12,388 nucleotides of DNA, taken from contig DVLW01000031.1 in the NCBI GenBank assembly GCA_018715285.1, positions 1-12,388 of the forward strand. The letters run 5' to 3'. The position numbers and the translations under genes are program-made. The notes beneath the pieces are model-generated. The model worked only from the letters and a program-made list of their open reading frames with translations. It did no database searches and was not told the DNA's origin. This DNA is from Candidatus Faecivivens stercoripullorum (lineage in GTDB: Bacteria; Bacillota; Clostridia; Oscillospirales; Ruminococcaceae). Positions 1 through 5,678 of the stretch are shown here, piece by piece; position 1 is the stretch's first letter; the number at the start of each line of letters is the position of its first letter.

Positions 1-164
1 CCGGCGCCGATTACGCCGCGCAGACCAGCAGTACCAAAGGCCAGCTCACGATAAAAACGGTCGCTGATTTCCTCTTCCTTACCCTCAATCGACCCCAGTT
101 CTTCAATCAGGTCAGCGTCTTCAGTTGCACAGTTCAACCATTCGGTATATTTTTCCTGAATCAT
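1..164 (-). CDS. Phosphoglucomutase/phosphomannomutase family protein, N-terminal fragment (cut by window edge)
   Basis: This is the first 54 codons of an alpha-phosphohexomutase, read on the minus strand and cut by the left edge. These enzymes interconvert hexose 1- and 6-phosphates in the cytosol, feeding glycogen, cell-wall and nucleotide-sugar synthesis. The translation opens MIQEKYTEWLNC and contains DRFYRELAFGTAGLRG at about residues 35-50. FGTAGLRG followed by GAG is the hallmark N-terminal block of the long (about 560-580 aa) PgcA/PGM2-type phospho-sugar mutases. The phosphoserine loop lies beyond the edge. The ATG at 164-162 is preceded by AAAGGAA nine bases upstream; two nearby ATGs are out of frame or stop at once. 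It has its own consensus promoter (221-249). The choice between phosphoglucomutase and phosphomannomutase cannot be made from this fragment. Confidence 0.85.
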   Translation of the reverse strand, partial: MIQEKYTEWLNCATEDADLIEELGSIEGKEEEISDRFYRELAFGTAGLRGVIGA

Positions 165-187
165 AGCATACCATTCCTTTCCGGGCA

Positions 188-207
188 TCTGCCAATATAC
201 GCAGATA
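188..207 (-). promoter_or_regulatory. Small inverted repeat in the phosphohexomutase leader
   Basis: A perfect 6-bp inverted repeat (ATCTGC / GCAGAT, 8-nt loop) lies in the short 5' leader between the predicted transcription start (about 214) and the ribosome binding site. It could be a small leader hairpin or nothing. It has no U-tract, so it is not a terminator. Confidence 0.3.
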
Positions 208-220
208 CCGATATACCATA

Positions 221-249
221 ATCATACTGTAATTTTGTCATATTGTCAA
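221..249 (-). promoter_or_regulatory. Sigma-A-type promoter of the phosphohexomutase gene
   Basis: On the minus strand, -35 TTGACA (249-244) is followed by a 17-nt spacer and -10 TATGAT (226-221). The -35 is perfect, the -10 is 5 of 6, and the spacing is ideal. The expected start is near 214, giving a leader of about 50 nt. AT-rich sequence at about 275-300 just upstream could act as an UP element. Confidence 0.8.
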
Positions 250-336
250 TCGTAATTTCGCCCAAATCTGGATATTATAATTATATAACAAAGATTTCAA
301 ACAGCATTTTTTGTCAAAAATGTGTGTAAAAACGGT

Positions 337-375
337 AAAAAAAGGCGCACAGCAGGAAAACTCCCACCGTGCACC
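337..375 (-). terminator. Rho-independent terminator closing the csoR-EamA-rpiR-DJ-1 unit
   Basis: Read on the minus strand, GGTGCAC (375-369) pairs with GTGCGCC (350-344). The stem extends inward by six more pairs, including GU pairs, to a 6-nt loop, and is followed by seven Ts (343-337). It begins 14 bases after the DJ-1 stop codon. Confidence 0.8.
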
Positions 376-389
376 TGACAGTCCATCAA

Positions 390-953
390 TTAAATGCCGC
401 TTTCCCGAACCATATTGTACAGCATACTTTCTTTCAGTTTTGCACTGTTTCCGCCCAGCAGATCAATAATCGCGTACGCAAACGGAAGTGTGGTTGCCGG
501 ACCACGGCTGGTAATCAGATTTTTGTCAACCACTACAATCTCTTCCCGGTAATCCGAATCGGTAAACAGCGAAGTATACTTTTCACCGGGATAGGAAGTC
601 AGCGTCCGTCCCTTATCGATACCAGCCTGATGCAGCACCATCGGTGCCGCACAGATTGCCCCGATATATTTTCCGGCTGCGTCAAATTCCTGTACCAGCG
701 AGACAACCGCCGAATTATCCCGAAGGTTTGCCGCACCCGGCATACCGCCCGGCAAAATCACCATATCGTATTCCTGCATATTTCCATCCAACAGCCGGTC
801 TGTACGCACGGTAATGCCATGGCAGCCGGAAACCATCTGTTCACCTGTTGTAGAAACCAGATCACAGGTAAAACCGCCTCTCATTAGGATATCCGCCAGA
901 AACAGCGATTCACCCTCTTCATATCCGGTCGCAAGCAGAACTGCAATTTTCAT
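390..953 (-). CDS. DJ-1/PfpI family protein (class I glutamine amidotransferase-like)
   Basis: This is a cytosolic DJ-1/PfpI-superfamily protein of 187 aa, the usual length for the ThiJ/YajL/DJ-1 branch. Members have been reported as glyoxalases, protein or nucleotide deglycases, chaperones and redox sensors, and sequence alone does not decide which applies. Seen here: a Rossmann-like start, MKIAVLLATGYEEGE, with the conserved acidic residue Glu15; DMVILPGGMPGA at 63-74; the nucleophile elbow GAICAAP with Cys101; and SRGPATTLPFA near 150-160, typical of DJ-1. The ATG at 953 is preferred to the one at 959: GGGAGG (968-963) lies 9 nt from the first but only 3 nt from the second. It is the last gene of a four-gene minus-strand unit, about 75 bases after rpiR, and is followed directly by a terminator. 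Confidence 0.9.
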   Translation of the reverse strand: MKIAVLLATGYEEGESLFLADILMRGGFTCDLVSTTGEQMVSGCHGITVRTDRLLDGNMQEYDMVILPGGMPGAANLRDNSAVVSLVQEFDAAGKYIGAICAAPMVLHQAGIDKGRTLTSYPGEKYTSLFTDSDYREEIVVVDKNLITSRGPATTLPFAYAIIDLLGGNSAKLKESMLYNMVRESGI

Positions 954-1028
954 AACCATCAGCCTCCCGAAAGATTTGTTGTATTCATGATACCATCTCC
1001 CGATTGTGACAGCAATGAATTTCCAGAT

Positions 1029-1787
1029 TCAGGAAATATCGGTCAGCTTTGCGTATTCCTGTGCAATCAGTCCAGCTACCAGCTGCAGCTGATAGGGATG
1101 TCCAAGCTGGTCCTGTCTCGAATCAAACCGCACTACCCTGTCAATATAGGGCGCTGCTTTTTCCCGGCTTCCGGTAATCAGAACGATTCTGGGCGGAAAA
1201 AGCGGCCGGTCATCTCTTAAATCATCAGCGTAATCAAAATATGCGCCCGTATAGCTGAACAGCAATATCAGCGTATCTTTTCCAGAAGTACGGATATAGT
1301 CCATCTGCTGGGGAAAGGATACATTCGTATAAATACTTTTGCCCAGCATCAGAAGGTCACTTTGCAGGCAGAGTGCAGCACTTTCCGCCTTCATCAGTCC
1401 AAATGCCGCAACCCGTTTATACGCCTGTATTTCCTCAGCAACCGCCTTTACCTGCGCCATGTCCACCTTATCAGCTGCAAGAGAAATTTCCTGCCCAATA
1501 CGCGCAGCCAGATCACCAGCTGCATTATCCGCAATCCGCTCAAAAGATGGGTGATATTCCATCAGCAGCTGCTGCAGCTGTGCATATCCGCCCACACCGA
1601 CATCCCGACAAAACCGGGATACCGTTCCAATTCCCACATGGCACTGCTGGGCCAGCTCACGGATGCCCATTCCTTTTACTGCATCTGAATGGCTGAGGAT
1701 ATATGCCGCAATCTGACTGTTGATCGAATCCCCTTTTTCCGATGCGGCAGCACTCAGAAAAAGGACCGGAAGTTTATCATAAAGCAT
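1029..1787 (-). CDS. MurR/RpiR family transcriptional regulator (HTH + SIS domain)
   Basis: This 252-aa DNA-binding regulator belongs to the RpiR family, whose members usually sense a phosphosugar through a SIS domain. The N-terminal HTH_6 region is clear: IRELAQQCHVGIGTVSRFCRDVG at about 42-64 matches the family pattern LAxxxxVxxxTVxRFxxxxG. A SIS-like domain follows from about 115 to 240 (RVAAFGLMKAESAALCLQSDLL; later DTLILLFSYTGAYFDYAD). The usual Ser-Gly-Thr/Ser sugar-phosphate motif is replaced by SYTGAY, so the ligand site looks diverged. The start at 1787 has GGGGTG about 8 nt upstream. It follows the EamA gene by 24 nt and precedes the DJ-1 gene, so it is probably co-transcribed with both. 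No sugar gene is adjacent, so its target cannot be guessed from context. Confidence 0.88.
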   Translation of the reverse strand: MLYDKLPVLFLSAAASEKGDSINSQIAAYILSHSDAVKGMGIRELAQQCHVGIGTVSRFCRDVGVGGYAQLQQLLMEYHPSFERIADNAAGDLAARIGQEISLAADKVDMAQVKAVAEEIQAYKRVAAFGLMKAESAALCLQSDLLMLGKSIYTNVSFPQQMDYIRTSGKDTLILLFSYTGAYFDYADDLRDDRPLFPPRIVLITGSREKAAPYIDRVVRFDSRQDQLGHPYQLQLVAGLIAQEYAKLTDIS

Positions 1788-1811
1788 CTGTTCACCCCAC
1801 AGATAACACCT

Positions 1812-2720
1812 TTAAACACGCTTTTTCCTGTTAAACAGCGGCTGGTCGCTGGACGACAGCCATCCACCGATGACCATCAGCCCAAGCCCGACAAAATAGC
1901 TGACTGGCGGAATGCCGCGGAAAATCAGCAGCGACAGTGCTGTACCGATAAATGGTGATACCGCGTAATAAGCACTGGTTCTTGCCGCGCCCAGCTTTCT
2001 CTGCGCATAAACATAAAGATAGATGCTCATGCCATAAGCCACCAGTCCTACCGCCAGCACCGCCGGTACACTCCACCAGTAAGAAACTCTCTCTCCTGCA
2101 CACAGACCTATCAGCAGTGAACCGCCGCCTGAAAAAATTCCTTTCAGCAACACAATCTGAAGCGGGTCTTTGGAAGACAGCTTTCGGGTACAGTTATTTT
2201 CCAATCCCCAGCAGACACAGGCAAGCAGAATAAACAGCGAACCTGTTGAAAAAGCGAAACTGCCGCTTCCATCCACCGACAACACCAGACAGGATGCAGT
2301 CACAAAAAAGATTCCAACCCACAGCCGCAAACTAATCCTCTCTCTGAACACCATCAGCGCAATCAAAGCCGTCGCCACAATTTCAAAGTTGTTTAGCAAA
2401 GAGGCCGCTGCCGCAGAAGTAGTTTTCAACCCGACCATCAGCAATACCGGTGCCGCGATATCCAGAAGAATCATGGCGATTGTATAAGGCAGTTCAGCTT
2501 TTGTCAGTCCGGATTCATTCTGTCCTCTGCCAGTTGCCTTCCTCACCAGCAGCAGGCCCAGCATTCCCAACCCGGCTCCGAGATACAGAAATCCCGCCAT
2601 CAATGTGGACGGCAGATACTCCAGCAGTATCTTGGAAAAAGGCGCGTTGATTGCATACAACCCGGCAGCCAGAATCGCAAGCGATATACCGGCCGCATTC
2701 TGAGACTGTGCATTTTTCAT
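1812..2720 (-). CDS. EamA/DMT (drug/metabolite transporter) family permease
   Basis: This is an integral membrane protein of 302 aa, the standard length for ten-helix DMT-superfamily transporters built from two EamA repeats. The first repeat spans about 10-150 (GISLAILAAGLYAINAPFSK; then LKTTSAAAASLLNNFEIVATALIA, the conserved end of EamA repeat 1). The second spans about 155-290 (GSLFILLACVCWGLENNCTRKL; KLGAARTSAYYAVSPFIGTALS). The basic C-terminus RKKRV fits the positive-inside rule. Its ATG overlaps the stop codon of the csoR-like gene by 4 nt (ATGA), which indicates translational coupling and shared control by the operator at 2999-3019. Family members export amino acids, metabolites or drugs, or take up sugars and other solutes; the substrate is unknown. 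Pairing with a metal-type repressor hints at export of a toxic solute, but this is inference. Confidence 0.9.
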   Translation of the reverse strand: MKNAQSQNAAGISLAILAAGLYAINAPFSKILLEYLPSTLMAGFLYLGAGLGMLGLLLVRKATGRGQNESGLTKAELPYTIAMILLDIAAPVLLMVGLKTTSAAAASLLNNFEIVATALIALMVFRERISLRLWVGIFFVTASCLVLSVDGSGSFAFSTGSLFILLACVCWGLENNCTRKLSSKDPLQIVLLKGIFSGGGSLLIGLCAGERVSYWWSVPAVLAVGLVAYGMSIYLYVYAQRKLGAARTSAYYAVSPFIGTALSLLIFRGIPPVSYFVGLGLMVIGGWLSSSDQPLFNRKKRV

Positions 2721-2980
2721 ACGATTTTATCGATTGCCTTCATCAGATCCTGCATGGCGGCTTCATCTTTCTGTTCAACCGCGTCTACAATACAATGCTG
2801 CAGGTGATCTTTCAGAATAACCTTGCTGGTATTGGTAATTTCCGCCCGGACAGCCGCCAGCTGAATCAATACCTCGCTGCAATCTCTCCCATCTTCAATC
2901 ATTTTCTTGACCGCATTCATATGACCGATTGCACGGGACATACGATTGAGTACTGCTTTTGTGTGTTCATGCTGATGCAT
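2717..2980 (-). CDS. CsoR/RcnR/FrmR family metal-sensing transcriptional repressor
   Basis: This 87-aa all-helical repressor belongs to the CsoR/RcnR/FrmR family (DUF156). Such tetramers bind GC-tract operators without ligand and release DNA on binding Cu(I), Ni/Co or electrophiles. The family core is plain: LNRMSRAIGHMNAVKKMIEDGRD, then CSEVLIQLAAVRAEI and KDHLQHCIVDAV. Cys34, His59 and Cys63 have exactly the spacing (25 and 4) of the Cu(I) triad Cys36-His61-Cys65 of M. tuberculosis CsoR. His2 lies 32 residues before Cys34, as in RcnR (His3) and InrS (His21), giving an InrS-like H-C-H-C pattern. The CsoR second-shell Tyr and Glu are not seen at the matching positions. The start at 2980 has GGAGG 7 nt upstream. 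It heads the operon and probably represses itself through the palindrome in its leader. Confidence 0.93.
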   Translation of the reverse strand: MHQHEHTKAVLNRMSRAIGHMNAVKKMIEDGRDCSEVLIQLAAVRAEITNTSKVILKDHLQHCIVDAVEQKDEAAMQDLMKAIDKIV

Positions 2981-2998
2981 CGCATAACCTCCCGCTTT

Positions 2999-3019
2999 AT
3001 ATCCCCCATAGGGGGATAT
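2999..3019. promoter_or_regulatory. CsoR-type operator palindrome
   Basis: A perfect 9-bp inverted repeat, ATATCCCCC (2999-3007) and GGGGGATAT (3011-3019), surrounds the 3-nt centre ATA. G/C tracts flanked by AT-rich ends are the known operator style of the CsoR/RcnR/FrmR family. It lies just downstream of the predicted transcription start (about 3025) and 19 bases upstream of the csoR-like start codon. A bound repressor would block the promoter or the departing polymerase. Autoregulation is an inference from position and pattern. Confidence 0.8.
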
Positions 3020-3031
3020 TGGTATACTGGT

Positions 3032-3060
3032 ATTGTACTACAGAGCATTTCCAAAGTCAA
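3032..3060 (-). promoter_or_regulatory. Sigma-A-type promoter of the csoR-EamA-rpiR-DJ-1 operon
   Basis: On the minus strand, -35 TTGACT (3060-3055), a 17-nt spacer and -10 TACAAT (3037-3032). Each hexamer matches consensus at 5 of 6. The -35 begins 26 bases after the stop codon of the upstream serine hydrolase, so the operon can be transcribed independently. Confidence 0.82.
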
Positions 3061-3086
3061 GCAGTTTCCGATTGAAGAAAACAGAT

Positions 3087-3944
3087 TTATTTTTCCATCC
3101 ATTCCCGGACCAGACGCAGCATTTCCCCGGACCTTTCCGGAAGATCTCCCATCCAGGTGACCATCCGTCCTTTATCCGGGTAAACCAGACATTTCTGTCC
3201 CCATTTACCACTGATTGAAAAGCTATCTGCATCCACCCAGAAGAAATATCCATAACCTCCGTCTTTTCCAGTAATCTGACAGCTGGTCGCCATTCTGACC
3301 CATTCTTCTGTCAGCAGCCGGTGTCCATTAAAAACGCCGTCCTGCAAATACAATTGTCCCAGCAGGCTCAGTTCATGAACCGTCAATTTCATTCCGGTTG
3401 CACCATAAAAGCGTCCCTGCGGATCATTGGAAATTTCCGGCTTGTCAATTCCCAGTGGCTCAAATAATCTGGGCGTCAGATAGTCTATCAGATGTTCACC
3501 GACCGCTTCTGCAACTGCTACCCCAACCAGATACGCCGGGACATTGGAATAGCTGAACACTTCCGGACTGTCATATCCTGCGCCGCACCGCAACGCCCAC
3601 CACAGCCAGTCCTCACCTTCCGGACGGAATGGAAATTCCGGTACCGACATGGTCAGAAGCCTTCTGAGCGGCAACCGGTCAACAGCCGTCTTTACCTCTT
3701 CCGGCAGTCCTTCCAGATATCTACCCGGCAGCAGTGTTCCAAGACAGTCTTCAACCGACAGCTTTCCTTCCTGCACGGCCAACCCAGCCGCAGTGGAAGT
3801 AAAGCTCTTGACCGCAGAATAGATCGGATACCGCACATCCGGCGCAAACTGCCGCTTAAATGCTACCTTTCCACCTTCAAAAATTTCAATCCCATATACC
3901 TTCAAACCACGTCTTACAATTTCCTCTGTCAAATCCTGATACAT
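3087..3944 (-). CDS. Serine hydrolase, class C beta-lactamase-like (DD-peptidase/esterase fold)
   Basis: This 285-aa serine hydrolase has the beta-lactamase/penicillin-binding-protein fold. The nucleophile motif SxxK is Ser43-Ala-Val-Lys46 (SAVKSFTSTAAGLA). The second motif YxN is Tyr132-Ser-Asn134 (VFSYSNVPAYLVG). The region SISGKWGQKCLVYPDKG near 244-260 corresponds to the third, glycine-containing motif (xGxxGQ) of non-classical serine hydrolases. There is no signal peptide or membrane segment, so it is probably cytosolic, acting as an esterase or amidase rather than as a secreted beta-lactamase. The substrate is unknown. The start at 3944 has GAGGTG 5 nt upstream. The terminator of the oadB unit sits only 20 bases upstream and no promoter fits in that gap, so expression may rely on read-through. 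Confidence 0.88.
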   Translation of the reverse strand: MYQDLTEEIVRRGLKVYGIEIFEGGKVAFKRQFAPDVRYPIYSAVKSFTSTAAGLAVQEGKLSVEDCLGTLLPGRYLEGLPEEVKTAVDRLPLRRLLTMSVPEFPFRPEGEDWLWWALRCGAGYDSPEVFSYSNVPAYLVGVAVAEAVGEHLIDYLTPRLFEPLGIDKPEISNDPQGRFYGATGMKLTVHELSLLGQLYLQDGVFNGHRLLTEEWVRMATSCQITGKDGGYGYFFWVDADSFSISGKWGQKCLVYPDKGRMVTWMGDLPERSGEMLRLVREWMEK

Positions 3945-3960
3945 TTTTACACCTCACTAT

Positions 3961-3996
3961 AACACAAAAGCCCCCATCCAAAAGGACAGGGGCTTT
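3961..3996 (-). terminator. Rho-independent terminator after oadB
   Basis: On the minus strand two 13-nt arms (3996-3984 and 3979-3967) pair throughout, with only two G-T pairs, around a TTTT loop. The core is AAAGCCCC/GGGGCTTT, ending in a short T-run that continues TTTTGTG. It starts 10 bases after the oadB stop and separates oadB from the serine hydrolase gene. Confidence 0.8.
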
Positions 3997-4006
3997 AACA
4001 GACAGA

Positions 4007-5179
4007 TTAGCCGTAGATGGACAGCAGAACGCCAGCCGCAACAGCAGAACCGATAACACCGGCAACGTTCGGGCCCATAGCGTGCATCAGCAGGAAGTTG
4101 GTAGGATCTTCTTCCGAACCAACCTTCTGGGAAACACGTGCAGCCATAGGAACAGCCGATACACCAGCAGAACCGATCAACGGGTTGATCTTGCCGCCGG
4201 AGAGGATGTACATCAGCTTGCCCAGCAGGACACCGCCGAAGGTGCCCAGGCAGAATGCAGCCAGACCCATTGCCAGGATACCCAGGGTCTTGGGAGTCAG
4301 GAAGTAGTCATAACGTGCAGTTGCACCGACGGTGACACCCAGGCAGATGGTGATGATGTTCATCAGCTCGTTCTGAGCGGTCTTAACCAGACGGTCAACA
4401 ACGCCGGACTCTTTCATCAGGTTGCCGAGCATCAGCATACCGATCAGAGGAGTTGCATCAGGAACCATGAAGCAGACAACCAGTGTAACCAGAATCGGGA
4501 ATACGATCTTTTCGGTTCTGGAGACGGGACGGAGCGCGGTCATCTTGACGGCACGTTCCTTCTTGGTGGTCATTGCCTTCATGATCGGGGGCTGGATAAC
4601 CGGAACCAGTGCCATGTAGGAATATGCTGCAACAGCGATGGAGCCGAGCAGGTGAGGTGCAAGGATCTTGGTGACCAGAATTGCGGTCGGGCCGTCAGCG
4701 CCGCCGATGATACCGATGGAAGATGCTTCTTCAGGCGTAAAGCCGAGCAGCAGAGCGCCGATAAAGGCGATAAAGATACCCAGCTGTGCAGCAGCGCCCA
4801 GCAGGAAGGATTTGGGGTTTGCAATCAGCGGACCAAAGTCGGTCATCGAACCGATGCCCAGGAAGATCAGCGGAGGATAAAGTCCCAGCTTAACGCCCAG
4901 ATACAGGATGTCCAGCAATCCGCCATCGTGCAGCACCGTACCATAGTCGATACTGTTGCCGATATAGAACTCCATGTGGAACAGGCCATTGTTAGGAATG
5001 TTGGTCAGCATCATACCGAATGCAATCGGCAGAAGCAGCAGAGGCTCATACCCTCTGGCAATTGCCAGATAGGCCAAAAAGCAGGCAATGCCGATCATGA
5101 CCAGCTGCTGCCAGTTGACATTGGCAAAGCCGGATGCAAGGGCAATGTCCTTGACACTGTTTACGAATACATCAAACAT
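4007..5179 (-). CDS. oadB: Sodium ion-translocating decarboxylase, beta subunit (OadB/GcdB/MmdB family)
   Basis: This is the membrane subunit that couples decarboxylation of carboxybiotin to Na+ export in oxaloacetate, methylmalonyl-CoA or glutaconyl-CoA decarboxylases. At 390 aa it has about nine or more hydrophobic helices and matches the usual 370-430 aa. The family blocks are intact: IFLGIGSMTDFGPLIANPKS at about 105-124; GIIGGADGPTAI with Asp162, the counterpart of the essential Klebsiella OadB Asp203; and NPLIGSAGVSAVPMAARVSQ with Asn332 and Ser341, matching the Asn373/Ser382 pair implicated in Na+ and proton coupling. The start at 5179 has AAGGAA 8 nt upstream. It lies 40 bases after the gamma-subunit gene and before a terminator. 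The alpha and biotin carrier subunits, which would name the substrate acid, are absent here, so the symbol denotes the family only. Confidence 0.93.
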   Translation of the reverse strand: MFDVFVNSVKDIALASGFANVNWQQLVMIGIACFLAYLAIARGYEPLLLLPIAFGMMLTNIPNNGLFHMEFYIGNSIDYGTVLHDGGLLDILYLGVKLGLYPPLIFLGIGSMTDFGPLIANPKSFLLGAAAQLGIFIAFIGALLLGFTPEEASSIGIIGGADGPTAILVTKILAPHLLGSIAVAAYSYMALVPVIQPPIMKAMTTKKERAVKMTALRPVSRTEKIVFPILVTLVVCFMVPDATPLIGMLMLGNLMKESGVVDRLVKTAQNELMNIITICLGVTVGATARYDYFLTPKTLGILAMGLAAFCLGTFGGVLLGKLMYILSGGKINPLIGSAGVSAVPMAARVSQKVGSEEDPTNFLLMHAMGPNVAGVIGSAVAAGVLLSIYG

Positions 5180-5219
5180 ATCTCAGTTTCCTTTCTTCAG
5201 ATTAGTCTTCATCATCAGG

Positions 5220-5597
5220 TCAGAAAGGTCTGACATTCTCTGCAAGACCGGCACGGCCCCATGCACTCGAGCCAGAACGAACTCTGCGAATGCTTCTGAC
5301 AACATAAGACTTACCGCTGCCCTCTTCTGCGAGGATAACGGCCAGTGCTGCAGTGATAGCTGCCGCAACCTCATCATCCATATTCTCCCCGGCAGTAACA
5401 ACCGGTGCTGCCTTGGGGCTCACAGGAGCCACAGGAGCTTTGGGAGCAGGCTTGGGAGCAGGAGCAGCTTTTGGCTTGTTGCCGGCGCTTTCCATAATCT
5501 TACCCATGCCCCAAACGAGCAGGATCAGCAGGCTCAGCGCGATAAAGACAACGACGAGACCGGTAAATACCGTTCCCCAGGCTGTAGTCCAATCCAT
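5220..5597 (-). CDS. OadG-like gamma subunit of sodium-pumping decarboxylase
   Basis: This 125-aa protein fits the small gamma/delta subunits (OadG, MmdD) that tether the carboxyltransferase and biotin parts to the membrane beta subunit. It has one N-terminal membrane helix at about 9-31 (TVFTGLVVVFIALSLLILLV), then a Pro/Ala/Lys-rich flexible linker at about 40-68 (KPKAAPAPKPAPKAPVAPVS). A C-terminal segment at about 74-125 contains a helix (DDEVAAAITAALAVILAEE) and ends RSIRRVRSGSSAWGRAGLAE followed by NVRPF, an ending I associate with OadG-like proteins of Clostridia. The start at 5597 has AAGGAG 9 nt upstream. It directly precedes oadB, which supports the assignment. The linker resembles the Pro/Ala linkers of biotin carriers, but no MKM biotinylation motif is present. 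Confidence 0.85.
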   Translation of the reverse strand: MDWTTAWGTVFTGLVVVFIALSLLILLVWGMGKIMESAGNKPKAAPAPKPAPKAPVAPVSPKAAPVVTAGENMDDEVAAAITAALAVILAEEGSGKSYVVRSIRRVRSGSSAWGRAGLAENVRPF

Positions 5598-5614
5598 GTA
5601 TCATATCTCCTTCA

Positions 5615-5631
5615 TATATAGATTCTATATA
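5615..5631. promoter_or_regulatory. AT-rich palindrome immediately upstream of the oadG-like gene
   Basis: Perfect 8-bp arms TATATAGA / TCTATATA flank a single central base. The palindrome lies about 5 bases from the ribosome binding site of the gamma-subunit gene, in the 81-base gap after fkbM. It could be a repressor site or a hairpin affecting translation. No clear sigma-A promoter was found around it. Confidence 0.4.
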
Positions 5632-5633
5632 AA

Positions 5634-5656
5634 CCTGTCCGGACCCTGCCGGCAGG
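5634..5656 (-). terminator. Weak hairpin after fkbM, possible terminator
   Basis: On the minus strand CCTGCCGG (5656-5649) pairs with CCGG (5642-5639) and CAGG (5637-5634) around one bulged base and a 6-nt loop. It is followed by TTTATATAG, a poor T-tract. It might partly terminate fkbM transcripts or simply be a leader structure for the oadG-like gene. Confidence 0.35.
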
Positions 5657-5678
5657 ATAGATAAAGATTGAAGCCGCC

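Noticed and set aside
2717..2980. Assignment of the small repressor as a formaldehyde sensor (FrmR) because of the DJ-1 gene in the operon
   Set aside because: The N-terminal Pro2 of FrmR is absent and Cys63 plus His2 give a metal-type ligand set. No formaldehyde dehydrogenase gene is nearby.
3087..3944. Serine hydrolase as an antibiotic-resistance beta-lactamase
   Set aside because: There is no signal peptide, and the third motif is xGxxGQ rather than a KTG typical of true class C enzymes. A cytosolic esterase or amidase is more likely.
3860..5233. A long plus-strand open frame (457 codons) opposite oadB
   Set aside because: It is the antisense of the clear oadB gene. Its translation is rich in Gln, His, Asn and Asp with no family motif, as expected from a shadow frame.
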